A stretch of 64,000 nt of DNA from positions 3,442,857 through 3,506,856 of the forward strand of contig NZ_CP013141.1 in assembly GCF_001442535.1 (NCBI RefSeq), in the 5' to 3' direction. The position numbers and the translations under genes were made by a program. Below, in pieces: positions 44,152-52,863 of the stretch (the first letter of the stretch is position 1; each line of letters begins with the position of its first letter). The notes under the pieces were generated by a model, which was not told the origin of the DNA, made no database searches, and was given only the letters and a program-made list of their open reading frames with translations. This DNA comes from Lysobacter antibioticus. GTDB lineage: Bacteria; Pseudomonadota; Gammaproteobacteria; Xanthomonadales; Xanthomonadaceae.

Positions 44152-45048
44152 TCAAGCCGCGACGCGCGAATGGTGGCGCAGGCGCTGGAAGTACACGTCT
44201 TCCAGGTCCGGCGCGACCGGCTCGAAGCCCTCCCCCGGGTGGTCCTGGCTGAACACATGGATCACCGGCTGTCCGGCGACCAGGCGCGTCGACAACACGA
44301 TGTAACGCGTTTCGTAGCTGGCCAAGCTGGCCTTGGTGACCTGCTTGCGCCACACCTGGTTGGCCACCGCGGCGATCGCCGCGTTCGGCTCGCCGGTCAG
44401 CAACACCTTGCCCTTGTTGACGATGGCCATGGTCGGGCAGAGGTCGGTCACGTCCTCGACGATGTGGGTCGACAGGATCACCGCGACGTTCTCGCCGATC
44501 TCGGCCAACAGATTCAGGAACCGATTGCGTTCCTCGGGGTCGAGGCCGGCGGTGGGCTCGTCGACGATCACCAGGCGCGGGTCGCCGAGCAGCGCCTGGG
44601 CGATGCCGAAGCGCTGGCGCATGCCGCCGGAAAAGGTGCCGAGCTTCTGCTTGCGCGCCGCCCACAGATTGACCTGGTGCAGCAGGCCGTCGACGACTTC
44701 GCGCCGTTGTTTGCGCTGGGTCAGGCCCTTGAGCACGGCGAAATGTTCGAGCAGGTCCTCGGCGCTGACCTTCGGGTACACGCCGAAATCCTGCGGCAGA
44801 TAGCCCAGTTGGCGCCGCACCGTGTCCTTGTCGCGCAACACGTCGATCGGGCGGCCGTCGGCGCCTTCGAGGGTGGCGCTGCCGGCGTCGGCTTCCTGCA
44901 GGGTCGCCAGGGTGCGCATCAATGAGGACTTGCCGGCGCCGTTCGGGCCGAGCAGGCCGAACATGCCGCGCGGGATGTCGAGCGAGATGCCGTCCAGCGC
45001 GCGTACGCCGTTGGCATAGGTCTTGGTGAGGTCGCGAATGCTGAGCAT
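44152..45048 (-). CDS. ABC transporter ATP-binding protein
   Basis: The 298-residue ATPase has all motifs: Walker A GPNGAGKS (34-41), Q-loop LPQDFG, signature FSGGMR (139-144), Walker B LVIVDEP (159-165) and the switch His in STHIVED. The C-terminal extension of about 70 residues is typical of ABC-2 drug/peptide or copper-type exporters. It pairs with the permease-peptidase encoded 13 bases downstream. The 283-base region upstream has no clear promoter. Confidence 0.95.
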   Translation of the reverse strand: MLSIRDLTKTYANGVRALDGISLDIPRGMFGLLGPNGAGKSSLMRTLATLQEADAGSATLEGADGRPIDVLRDKDTVRRQLGYLPQDFGVYPKVSAEDLLEHFAVLKGLTQRKQRREVVDGLLHQVNLWAARKQKLGTFSGGMRQRFGIAQALLGDPRLVIVDEPTAGLDPEERNRFLNLLAEIGENVAVILSTHIVEDVTDLCPTMAIVNKGKVLLTGEPNAAIAAVANQVWRKQVTKASLASYETRYIVLSTRLVAGQPVIHVFSQDHPGEGFEPVAPDLEDVYFQRLRHHSRVAA

Positions 45049-45331
45049 CGATGGGTCCCGTGCGGAGGGAAGACGGCGCGGCGCGGATCGCCGGGCCTTT
45101 CCTGACAGGATCGATGCTATCGACCCGAGCGCTTACACCCATGGGCGTTTCGTCGGCATGACCGATGGCAGGGGCAGCGGTTCCCGACGGCCGCTGCGCC
45201 CGACGGCACGGCGACGGCCTGCACGTCGCCTGCACGCGCTGCCGCTAACCATGGACCGACGAGGCCCTGCCGCGCGCTGGCGCGGCGGCGAGGACAGGGA
45301 CGCGAACGGCGGCACTCACAAGGGAGGCGCG

Positions 45332-45604
45332 ATGCATACGGTGATGGTGATACTCGGCGGCCTGGCCCTGTTGGTGCTGTGCCTGCTGGCCGCGCGGCTG
45401 CTCGGCGGCCTGGGCCCCGGACCGATGCTGACCGCGGTACAGCTGTTCCTGCCGCTGTGGTTCGTCGGCGCGGCGATCAACCTCTGGGTCGGGGTGTCGC
45501 GCGCCGGGTACAGCGTGGCCGAGGAACTGCCGATCTTCCTGGCGGTGTTCGGCGGGCCGGCCGCGGTCGCCCTGTTGCTATGGTGGAAGCTGTCGCGCGG
45601 CTAA
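45332..45604 (+). CDS. Small three-helix membrane protein, unknown function
   Basis: The 90-residue protein has three hydrophobic segments (about 4-24, 32-54, 68-86) and short hydrophilic loops. No family is recognised. The ATG at 45332 has a good AGGGAGG ribosome binding site five bases upstream. It is 28 bases before ltrA on the same strand, so the two are probably co-transcribed. It may modulate LtrA or be an independent membrane peptide. Confidence 0.75.
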   Translation: MHTVMVILGGLALLVLCLLAARLLGGLGPGPMLTAVQLFLPLWFVGAAINLWVGVSRAGYSVAEELPIFLAVFGGPAAVALLLWWKLSRG

Positions 45605-45632
45605 GCTGCACGGCCGAATAGCAGACGCCGCC

Positions 45633-46841
45633 ATGACTCCCGCCCGCACCACCCTGCTGCGCATCCGCGAAGGCCACGCCAAGGTCGGTTTCAGCGAATT
45701 GTTCTTCGACCTGGTGTTCGTGTTCGCGATCACCCAGCTGTCCCACACCCTGCTCGAAAACCTCAGCACGCTCGGCGCGCTGCGCACCGCCCTACTGTTC
45801 CTGGGCGTGTGGTGGCTATGGATCTTCACCTCCTGGGTCACCAACTGGCTCGACCCGGACAAGGTGCCGGTGCGGCTGATGATCTTCGCGTTGATGTTCG
45901 GCGGATTGCTGTTGTCGTCGTCGCTGCCGCAGGCCTTCGCCGAACGCGGCCTCGTCTATGGCCTGGTGTTCGCGGCGATGCAGGTCGGGCGCACCGCGTT
46001 CATGCTGTGGGCGCTGCGCGGCGGGCGCAGCCCGGGCAATTTCCGCAATTTCGTGCGCATCCTGATCTGGCTGTCGGTATCGGCGGTGTTCTGGGTGCTC
46101 GGCGGCCTGGCCGAACCGGAGTCGCGGATCGTCTGGTGGCTGGTCGCGGTGGCGATCGAATACCTCGGCCCGCTCGCCTACTTCCGCGTGCCCGGCCTGG
46201 GCCGTTCCTCGCTGTCGGACTGGGACGTCGAAGGCGCGCATCTGTCCGAGCGCTGCGGCTTGTTCATCATCATCGCCCTGGGCGAATCCATCCTCATCAC
46301 CGGCGCCACCTTCGCCAAGCTGGAATGGAACCCGAGCACGGTCGCCGCGTTCTGCATCGCCTTCCTCGGCAGTGTGGCGATGTGGTGGATCTACTTCGAC
46401 ACCGGCGCCGAGCGCGCGACCCACCGCATGCTGCAGCAGACCGACCAGACCCGGCAGGCGCGCCAGGCGCGCAATGCCTACACCTATCTGCATCTGCTGA
46501 TCGTCGGCGGGATCGTGGTGTGCGCGGTCGCCGACGAACTGGTGCTGGTCCATCCCGACCACGCCGACGGCGCCGGCATCGCCGCGATCATCGGCGGGCC
46601 GGCTCTGTATCTACTGGGTTGCGCCTTGTTCAAGTGGGTTACCAATACCCGCGTGTTCCCGCCGTTTTCGCACTGCGCCGGCCTGCTGATGCTGGCCGCA
46701 CTGGCGTTGGCGAGCGCGCCGCTGCATCTGTCGCCGCTGCTGTTGGGTGCGGCGACCAGCGCCATCCTGATGATCGTCGCCGCCTGGGAAACCATCGCGC
46801 TGCGGCGGGGGCTGTTGCCGGCGGCTCCGGCGGCGCATTGA
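45633..46841 (+). CDS. ltrA: Low temperature requirement protein A (LtrA) family membrane protein
   Basis: The 402-residue protein has about ten to eleven hydrophobic segments. Family signatures are KVGFSELFFDLVFVFAITQLSH near the N-terminus, and HLSERCGLFIIIALGESIL in the middle. LtrA was named for cold growth in Listeria; biochemical function is unknown. Length is normal. It forms a likely operon with the small membrane protein 28 bases upstream. Downstream lies a repeat-rich spacer. Confidence 0.92.
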   Translation: MTPARTTLLRIREGHAKVGFSELFFDLVFVFAITQLSHTLLENLSTLGALRTALLFLGVWWLWIFTSWVTNWLDPDKVPVRLMIFALMFGGLLLSSSLPQAFAERGLVYGLVFAAMQVGRTAFMLWALRGGRSPGNFRNFVRILIWLSVSAVFWVLGGLAEPESRIVWWLVAVAIEYLGPLAYFRVPGLGRSSLSDWDVEGAHLSERCGLFIIIALGESILITGATFAKLEWNPSTVAAFCIAFLGSVAMWWIYFDTGAERATHRMLQQTDQTRQARQARNAYTYLHLLIVGGIVVCAVADELVLVHPDHADGAGIAAIIGGPALYLLGCALFKWVTNTRVFPPFSHCAGLLMLAALALASAPLHLSPLLLGAATSAILMIVAAWETIALRRGLLPAAPAAH

Positions 46842-46863
46842 TCGGCAGGACCTCTCGGCGCGC

Positions 46864-47011
46864 GAAACTGGACGCGCAGCGCACACATTGCCGTCGTCGC
46901 CGATCGAAGCGGCGTGCCGTCGCGAGGGGTAGGAGCGGCGCGAGCCGCGACCGCGGCGTTGCGGTCTTGCGGCGCATCGCTCAAGCAAGCTCAGGATCAG
47001 GATCAAACGCC
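46864..47011. repeat. Direct repeat of about 145 bases, copy 1
   Basis: From AAACTGGACGCGCAGCGCACAC to CAGGATCAAACGCC. It repeats directly at 47029-47175 with substitutions and small indels, and includes one GTAG-headed palindrome. Confidence 0.75.
46929..46951 (+). repeat. GTAG-headed REP-like palindrome 1
   Basis: GTAGGAGCGGCGCGAGCCGCGACC carries a GCGGC-GCGA-GCCGC stem. This is the GTAG-headed REP type spread by RAYT transposases in Xanthomonadaceae. Confidence 0.8.
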
Positions 47012-47028
47012 AAGAGCTTCCTCCGCCA

Positions 47029-47175
47029 AGCTGGACGCGCAGTGCACACACCGCCGTCGTCACCAATCGAAGCGGCGTACGTTCGCGAGGGTAGGAGCGG
47101 CGCGAGCCGCGACCGCGTTGCTTCGGTGTTGCGGCGCGGCGCTCAAGCAAGATCAGGATCAGGATCAAACGCCAA
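47029..47175. repeat. Direct repeat of about 145 bases, copy 2
   Basis: It begins AAGCTGGACGCGCAGTGCACAC and ends CAGGATCAAACGCC, where it runs into the longer interspersed repeat at 47163. It is a partner of 46864-47011. Confidence 0.75.
47091..47113 (+). repeat. GTAG-headed REP-like palindrome 2
   Basis: Same sequence as the palindrome at 46929, GTAGGAGCGG followed by CGCGAGCCGCGAC. Confidence 0.8.
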
Positions 47176-47429
47176 AAGCTTCCGCCACTAAAGCGGCGGG
47201 TTACTTTCTTTTGTCATAAGCAACAAAAGTCCGCCTGGATTCCCTTCGGTCAAAGCTAACCAAAGAAAAATGCTTTTCTTTGAATCACAGGCCCGCACGG
47301 CCGATGCCGACGCAGGGATTTTTCATACGGGACATCCTTGTCCCGATGAAAAACGGCGCGCATCCCTGCGCGCCGCCCTCCGGGTCTTCGATTGCCTTCG
47401 CTAGTGCGAGGCGACGCACAGCAACAGCA
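47163..47429. repeat. Interspersed intergenic repeat, copy 2
   Basis: Near copy of 40263-40505. It differs by an extra block of about 22 bases (TCCGCCTGGATTCCCTTCGG...) inserted after the CAACAAAAG hairpin arm, and by scattered substitutions. Downstream similarity (CAGCGGACGGAAGCTTTGC) continues to the sequence near 40215. Confidence 0.88.
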
Positions 47430-47744
47430 ACGCCGCGTCAGCGGACGGAAGCTTTGCTCTTGCTTGTAAGAAACGACGCAAGACCGGCCCACCGCGGTCG
47501 CGGCTCGCGCTGCTCCTACCCTCGCGAAAGTACGCCGCCTCGACAGGCCACGTCGGCGTTGACATCGCGACTTCTACGCATCGCCTGACGCAGCGCCGAA
47601 ATCGCGACGGAACCCTTCGATTGAACCGTCGCAGGCCACGGGCGCCGCCTCCGCGGCCCCAGGCGGCCGCCCCACGCCAAGCGGCCGCGATTCCGGCCAC
47701 GGTCGCCCGGAATGGATGTTTTGCGCAAAGACCGCACGAAAGCT
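47430..47744. other. Spacer upstream of GEVED protein 1
   Basis: It contains only repeat remnants, a third GTAG palindrome on the minus strand (47496-47519) and no supported gene. Confidence 0.5.
47496..47519 (-). repeat. GTAG-headed REP-like palindrome 3 (inverted)
   Basis: On the minus strand GTAGGAGCAGCGCGAGCCGCGACC, one base different from copies 1 and 2 and in opposite orientation. Confidence 0.75.
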
Positions 47745-47773
47745 TTGACATCGTCGCCGCGTCCGGATAATTT
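47745..47773 (+). promoter_or_regulatory. Predicted promoter of GEVED protein 1
   Basis: Perfect -35 TTGACA (47745-47750), 17-base spacer and -10 TAATTT (47768-47773). The start would be near 47780, just before the Clp box at 47785-47800. Confidence 0.55.
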
Positions 47774-47784
47774 GCGCCGGCCAA

Positions 47785-47800
47785 TGTGACTTGAGTCACA
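47785..47800 (+). promoter_or_regulatory. Perfect CRP/Clp box upstream of GEVED protein 1
   Basis: TGTGA-CTTGAG-TCACA matches the CRP consensus TGTGA-N6-TCACA at all ten fixed positions. In Xanthomonadaceae the CRP homologue Clp binds this consensus and is inhibited by c-di-GMP. The box lies just downstream of the predicted start site and 68 bases before the ATG, a position that would favour repression if that promoter is used. Confidence 0.7.
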
Positions 47801-47867
47801 GATATGGTGAGAGCCGGCGCCCGATCTACCCGGAGCCGGCCTGAGGCGATGACCTACAGGGGACCGT

Positions 47868-50252
47868 ATGCGAAGTCAGCAAAACACCGTGCCGCGTCAG
47901 CGGCTCGGCGAGCACGCTCATGCCATCGTTTTCGCTGCCGGCCAGGATGGCGCGACCATTTCCTCGATCGGACGCCTGCGCATCGGCCCCGGCCCCCGCT
48001 TCGCTCCGCGCGCACTGGCCTGGCTGTCGGCCCTGCTGGTGCTGGGCGGCGCCCTGCCGGTTTCGGCGTCGGAACAGAACGACGCCGTCGACACCGCCTT
48101 GAACCGCGTCAGCTATGCCTCGCTGCTCACGGTCACAGCGGTCAGTAGCGGCGGCACGCCGGGCACGACCTCGACCAACGTCGGCGCGGCCGCGTTCGAC
48201 GGCAATCCGCCGACCGCCTACGACCCGCGCATCAATCTCGGCTCGAACACCTTCAATTTCATGACGCCCTCGCCCTCGGGCTCCACGGTCAACGTCGTCG
48301 GCGGCGGCCAGGAAGCGGCCGGTTCGCTGACCTTCAATTTCAGCCGGCCGGTGGTCAACCCGCGCTTCCACTTCGCTCGCCTGGGCGGCACCGGCGGCAG
48401 CGCAGGCAACAGCACGACCTTCCTGACCGCGACCGGCGGCGCGACCTGGACCGTCATCGGCGGCGCCTTGTCGACGACCCTGGGCAACACGCGCCTGCGC
48501 GCTTCCTCGACCGCCCCGTCGGTGACCTGCACCGACCCGGCCTCGACCTCGGGCTGCGGCACCGCCCAGCTCAACGGTAGCTTCACTTCGGTCGCGCTCA
48601 ACATCGGCCTCGGCAACCCGACCACGTTCACCGGCACCATAACCGCGGACGGCTATGGGGTAACCATCACCGTCGACGAAGACTTCAGCGATGCGCCGAC
48701 CAGCTACGGCATGGCCGGCCACGTCAATTCGGGCCTTACCCTCGGCGCCAGCCTGAGCATCGACCCGACCCTGCCGTTGACGATTCCGAACGGCACGGCT
48801 TACATCGCCACGCCGCCGGCGACCAGCCCGCGCGCCAGCACCAACGCCGCCGGCGATACCGACAACGCCTTCGCGTCCTTGCCGATCGTCGGCGTCGGCA
48901 GCTACAGCCTGTCGGTGCCGGTGGCCGGCTTCCAGACCGTCGCCGGCGCTACGCCGCAGCTATGCGGCTGGATCGACTTCAACCGCAACGGCAGCTTCGA
49001 AACCGGCGAGCGCGCTTGCGCCGGCGTGACCGGCAACGGCAACGTCGCCTTGAACTGGACGATCCCGACCGGCGCGACCTATGTCGCCGGCGAGAGCTAT
49101 GCGCGCCTGCGCCTGGGTTACACGACCTCGCAGGTGCAAAGCGCGACCGGCTTGGCCGACAGCGGCGAGGTCGAGGATTACCCGATCACTCTGTTGCCGC
49201 GCGTGCGCCTGAGCAAGGCGCTGGTGCCGACGTCGGACCCGGGCTTGTTCAATCTGTCGGTCGTGCCGCCGTCGGCGAGCGCGGTGCAGACCAACACCGG
49301 CGCCGTCGCGAACGTCGGCCACGGCGGCACCACCGATTGGGTGCCGGCGCCGCTCGGTACGCTCATCACCGTCAGCGAAACCGCCGGCACCGGCACCAGC
49401 CTGAGCAATTACACCTCCAGCATCGCCTGTACCGACCGCTCCGGCGCCACGGTGACGCTCGGCGCCGCCGGCACCACCCGCACTTTCTCCAGCATGGTCA
49501 GCGCACCGGTCGGGCCGCCGACCACGCCGAACACCGCCAACGCCAATCTCAGCGAGATCAGCTGCATCGCGACCAATGCGCGGCTGCCTACGTTGCAGGT
49601 GGTGAAAGTGACCCAGAACGGCGTCGGCACGTTTTCGTTCGGCGGCAGCAACGGCATCGCCAATCACGACATCACCACCGTCACCGCGGGTACCGGTGTG
49701 GCCGGTCCGGTGCAGGTGCTGACCGCCGCGAGCACCGCGACCACCGTTACCGAGGCGCCGCTGCCGGCCGGTTATCTGCTCGGCGGCATTTCCTGCAGCG
49801 GACTCGGCGCCGGCGGCAATGCGACCGTCGACCTGCCGAACCGCAGCGTGAACCTCGACGCCGCCGCGACCGCATCGGGCAGCGCCATCGTCTGCACCTT
49901 CACCAACATCGCCCAGGTCGCCGACCTCGCCATCACCAAGACCAACACGCCCTTGGCCGGCGACAACGACCAGGCCAACGACACCCTCGTGCGCGGCGCC
50001 ACCACGCAATACACCTTGCGCGTCACCAACAACGGCCCGGTATCGGTGACCGGTGCAGTGGTGCGCGACACGCCCGGCGCGGGCTTGAACTGCCCGAGCG
50101 GCAACCTGGTGAGCTGCAGCAGCGTGCCTGCCGGCGCCTGCCCGGGCGCACCGAGCCCGATCCTGATGAGCGACCTGACCGCGGGCGTACCGCTGGGCAC
50201 GCTGTCGGTCGGCACGGTAGCGACCCTGACGTTTTCGTGCACCGTGCTATGA
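47868..50252 (+). CDS. Secreted GEVED/DUF11 domain surface protein 1
   Basis: The 794-residue protein has an extended N-terminal region and a hydrophobic signal segment (about 49-66, cleavage near PVSA). A lectin-like beta region (70-270) follows. A GEVED domain (about 365-443) has CGWIDFNRNGSFETGERAC and DSGEVEDYPITL. Beta-sandwich repeats come next, and a DUF11 domain (about 684-790) has DLAITKTNTPLAGDNDQ and YTLRVTNNGPVSVTGAVV. It is Ser/Thr/Gly-rich with no catalytic motif and no visible sorting tail, so it is probably an adhesin or matrix protein. The ribosome binding site AGGGG lies eight bases before ATG 47868. From about residue 430 on it is almost identical to the convergent paralog at 50494-52863. 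Confidence 0.88.
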   Translation: MRSQQNTVPRQRLGEHAHAIVFAAGQDGATISSIGRLRIGPGPRFAPRALAWLSALLVLGGALPVSASEQNDAVDTALNRVSYASLLTVTAVSSGGTPGTTSTNVGAAAFDGNPPTAYDPRINLGSNTFNFMTPSPSGSTVNVVGGGQEAAGSLTFNFSRPVVNPRFHFARLGGTGGSAGNSTTFLTATGGATWTVIGGALSTTLGNTRLRASSTAPSVTCTDPASTSGCGTAQLNGSFTSVALNIGLGNPTTFTGTITADGYGVTITVDEDFSDAPTSYGMAGHVNSGLTLGASLSIDPTLPLTIPNGTAYIATPPATSPRASTNAAGDTDNAFASLPIVGVGSYSLSVPVAGFQTVAGATPQLCGWIDFNRNGSFETGERACAGVTGNGNVALNWTIPTGATYVAGESYARLRLGYTTSQVQSATGLADSGEVEDYPITLLPRVRLSKALVPTSDPGLFNLSVVPPSASAVQTNTGAVANVGHGGTTDWVPAPLGTLITVSETAGTGTSLSNYTSSIACTDRSGATVTLGAAGTTRTFSSMVSAPVGPPTTPNTANANLSEISCIATNARLPTLQVVKVTQNGVGTFSFGGSNGIANHDITTVTAGTGVAGPVQVLTAASTATTVTEAPLPAGYLLGGISCSGLGAGGNATVDLPNRSVNLDAAATASGSAIVCTFTNIAQVADLAITKTNTPLAGDNDQANDTLVRGATTQYTLRVTNNGPVSVTGAVVRDTPGAGLNCPSGNLVSCSSVPAGACPGAPSPILMSDLTAGVPLGTLSVGTVATLTFSCTVL
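49160..50250. repeat. Long inverted repeat, left arm
   Basis: The 3' half of GEVED protein 1 is repeated inverted in 50496-51590. Over 49178-49408 and 51338-51568 even the antisense translation is identical for 76 residues, showing near-identity at DNA level. Boundaries are approximate. Confidence 0.88.
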
Positions 50253-50309
50253 CGGGGCGGCGGAACCGCTTCCGCCCCGCCTGCTAGATTTCCCCGCTGG
50301 ATTTGCGAT

Positions 50310-50340
50310 CGCAGGGCCAGCTCGCGCGATCGGCCCTGCG
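50310..50340. terminator. Bidirectional hairpin between the convergent GEVED genes
   Basis: CGCAGGGCC/GGCCCTGCG, a 9-bp stem with a 13-base loop, lies between the two stops. A second hairpin GGGGCGG...CCGCCCC is at 50254-50278. Neither has a strong T tract. Confidence 0.5.
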
Positions 50341-50493
50341 TTCGTCAGCAGCGATGGATTCGCCGGCTCTGTATTTCGCTATCGCGCAGCGCCGTCGCTG
50401 CGCGAACCTCATGGCCGTGCTTGGCCGTGTCTGGCCGGACCCGCCGTGAGGTCCGATCACCCAGTTGCGCGCAGCGCCCGTTGCGCCGGCCCG

Positions 50494-52863
50494 CTACAGC
50501 ACCGTGCACGAGAAGCTGAGCGTTACCACCGCGCCCAGCGGTAAGGTACCCAGCGCCACACCGGCCGTCAGATCGCTCATCAGGATCGGACTCGGAGCGG
50601 CCGGGCACGCGCCGGCGGTGGCACTGCTGCAGCTCACCACATTGCCGGCCGGGCAGTTCAAGCCCCCGCCCGGTGTGTCGCGCACCACCGCACCGGTCAC
50701 CGACACCGGCCCGTTGTTGGTGACACGCAAGGTGTATTGCGTGATGGCGCCGCGCACCAGGGTGTCGTTGGCCTGGTCGTTGTCGCCGGCCAAGGGCGTG
50801 TTGGTCTTGGTGATGACGAGGTCGGCGACCTGAGCGATGTTGGTGAAGGTGCAGACGATGGCGCTGCCGGCGGCGGTCGCCGCGGCATCGAGCGTCACGC
50901 TGCGGTTCGGCAGGTCGACGCTGGCGTTGCCGCCGGCACCGAGTCCGCTGCAGGAAATACCGCCGAGCAAATAGCCGACCGGCAGCGGCGCCTCGGTAAC
51001 GGTGGTCGCGGTGCTCGCGGCGGTCAACACCTGCACCGGGCCGGCCACACCGGTACCCGCGGTGACGGTGGTGATGTCGTGATTGGCGATGCCGTTGCTA
51101 CCGCCGAACGAAAACGTGCCGACGCCGTTCTGGGTCACTTTCACCACCTGCAACGTAGGCAGCCGCGCATTGGTCGCGATGCAGCTGATCTCGCTGAGGT
51201 TGGCGTTGGCGGTGTTCGGCGTGGTCGGCGGCCCGACCGGTGCGCTGATCAGGCTGAAGAAGGTGCGGGTGGTGCCGGCGGCGCCAAGCGTCACCGCAGC
51301 ACCGGAGCGGTCGGTACAGGCGATGCTCGAGCTGTAATTGCTGAGACTAGTGCCGGTGCCGGCGGTCTCGCTGACGGTGATGAGCGTACCGAGCGGCGCC
51401 GGCACCCAATCGGTGGTGCCGCCGTGGCCGACGTTCGCGACGGCGCCGGTGTTGGTCTGCACCGCGCTCGCCGACGGCGGCACGACCGACAGATTGAACA
51501 AGCCCGGGTCCGACGTCGGCACCAGCGCCTTGCTCAGGCGCACGCGCGGCAACAGAGTGATCGGGTAATCCTCGACCTCGCCGCTGTCGGCCGACGCGGT
51601 CGGGATCTGCACCTCGCCGCTGGTGTAGCCCACGCGCAGCCGTGCGTAGCTTTCGCCGGCTACATACGTCGCGCCGGTCGGAATGGTCCAGTTGAGCGGC
51701 AGATTGCCACTCCCGCTCGGTGTCGCGCAGGCGCGCTCGGCGGTCTCGAAGCTGCCGTTGCGATTGAAGTCGATCCAGCCGCACAACTGCGGCGACGCCC
51801 CGGGCACGGTCTGGAAACCTGCCACGGGTACCGACAGCGTGTAGGTGCCGACACCGACCGGCGGCAGCGAAGCGAAGGCATTGTCGCTGTCGCCGCCTGC
51901 ATTCGCGCTGGTCAGCGGATTGGACGCGTCCAGCAACGCCGTCGTCGTATGCACGGTGTTCACCGCATCGGCTTCGGCCGCATGCGCTCCGGCCGCCGGC
52001 GTCGTGGTGGAACCGAGGAACAAGCCGCCGACCGTGTGTTGCGCGGCGCCGTAGCTGCCGGGCGCGTCGCTGACATCCTCATCGAGGGTGATCGACAGAC
52101 CGTAGCCGTCCGGGGTGAGGTTATTGGTGCCGTTGCCGCCGACCTGATTCATGCGATTGGCGACGAAGAACGTGATCACTCGGTAAGTGCCGTTGACCTG
52201 GAACGTGCCGCAGCCGGCGGTAGCGTTGTTGAGGCAGTCGACGCCGCCGGCGTTGAAGCCGCTGCGCACGCGCGGCATGCCCGCGCCCGGCACGCCCACC
52301 GGCGCGGGGGCGACGATCAGCCGGGTGCCGGCACCTGGACCGAGCGCGGTCAGGGTCGCTCCCGGCGCTACCGCGGTGTCGATGGTCCAGGCAGTGGTGT
52401 TGCGGGAGTTTCCGGTCGCGGCGGCCCACTCGCTGACATGGAAGCGCGGGTTGGTCACCGGGCGGCTGAAGGTGAAGGTCAAGGTGCCGGCCGCCTGCTC
52501 GCCGCCGACCGCGACCACCGCCGAACCGGGGGTCAACAGCCGATAGCTGACCTGGGCGATGCTGATCGGCGGATCGAAGTAGCTATTGGTCGTGGCGAGG
52601 TGCGCGCCGGTGCCGTTGAAGGTGGTCGGCCCGGTACCGGCTGCGGTGACATTCACCGTGACCCCGGAGGGAAACGCGGTATTGCTGCCGAACCCCGTGG
52701 GCACGCCGTTGCTTTCGGCGGCGAACGCGCCGGTACCGGCCCCGCCCCACAACAGCACCGAGGCCAACACAGTGAGCACAGAGCGCCTCCAGCGTCCGCG
52801 CGGTGCCAGCGAACCCCGGGAGCCTCGTGCCAATGCACATCGTTCGACGCTTGCCGTTCTCAT
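50494..52863 (-). CDS. Secreted GEVED/DUF11 domain surface protein 2
   Basis: This is a 789-residue paralog of the protein at 47868-50252, in opposite orientation. The signal peptide has a basic N-region and hydrophobic core (about 29-48, cleavage near AFAA). The N-terminal 350 residues are only distantly similar to the paralog. The GEVED domain (about 359-438), the middle beta repeats and DUF11 (about 679-785) are nearly identical. A GAGGTGG ribosome binding site precedes ATG 52863. It has its own perfect Clp box (53105-53120) and a leader of about 240 bases. The pattern of variable N-terminus and constant C-terminus suggests different binding specificities on a shared scaffold. Confidence 0.88.
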   Translation of the reverse strand: MRTASVERCALARGSRGSLAPRGRWRRSVLTVLASVLLWGGAGTGAFAAESNGVPTGFGSNTAFPSGVTVNVTAAGTGPTTFNGTGAHLATTNSYFDPPISIAQVSYRLLTPGSAVVAVGGEQAAGTLTFTFSRPVTNPRFHVSEWAAATGNSRNTTAWTIDTAVAPGATLTALGPGAGTRLIVAPAPVGVPGAGMPRVRSGFNAGGVDCLNNATAGCGTFQVNGTYRVITFFVANRMNQVGGNGTNNLTPDGYGLSITLDEDVSDAPGSYGAAQHTVGGLFLGSTTTPAAGAHAAEADAVNTVHTTTALLDASNPLTSANAGGDSDNAFASLPPVGVGTYTLSVPVAGFQTVPGASPQLCGWIDFNRNGSFETAERACATPSGSGNLPLNWTIPTGATYVAGESYARLRVGYTSGEVQIPTASADSGEVEDYPITLLPRVRLSKALVPTSDPGLFNLSVVPPSASAVQTNTGAVANVGHGGTTDWVPAPLGTLITVSETAGTGTSLSNYSSSIACTDRSGAAVTLGAAGTTRTFFSLISAPVGPPTTPNTANANLSEISCIATNARLPTLQVVKVTQNGVGTFSFGGSNGIANHDITTVTAGTGVAGPVQVLTAASTATTVTEAPLPVGYLLGGISCSGLGAGGNASVDLPNRSVTLDAAATAAGSAIVCTFTNIAQVADLVITKTNTPLAGDNDQANDTLVRGAITQYTLRVTNNGPVSVTGAVVRDTPGGGLNCPAGNVVSCSSATAGACPAAPSPILMSDLTAGVALGTLPLGAVVTLSFSCTVL
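50496..51590. repeat. Long inverted repeat, right arm
   Basis: Inverted partner of 49160-50250. The arms are separated by about 245 bases, so they could pair, invert or exchange sequence by gene conversion. Confidence 0.88.

Noticed and set aside
40347..44252. Very long plus-strand open frame opposite the ABC permease-peptidase gene
   Set aside because: It is an antisense shadow caused by GC-rich third positions. Its translation is low-complexity (His, Arg, Gln rich) without domains, while the minus strand encodes a complete conserved protein.
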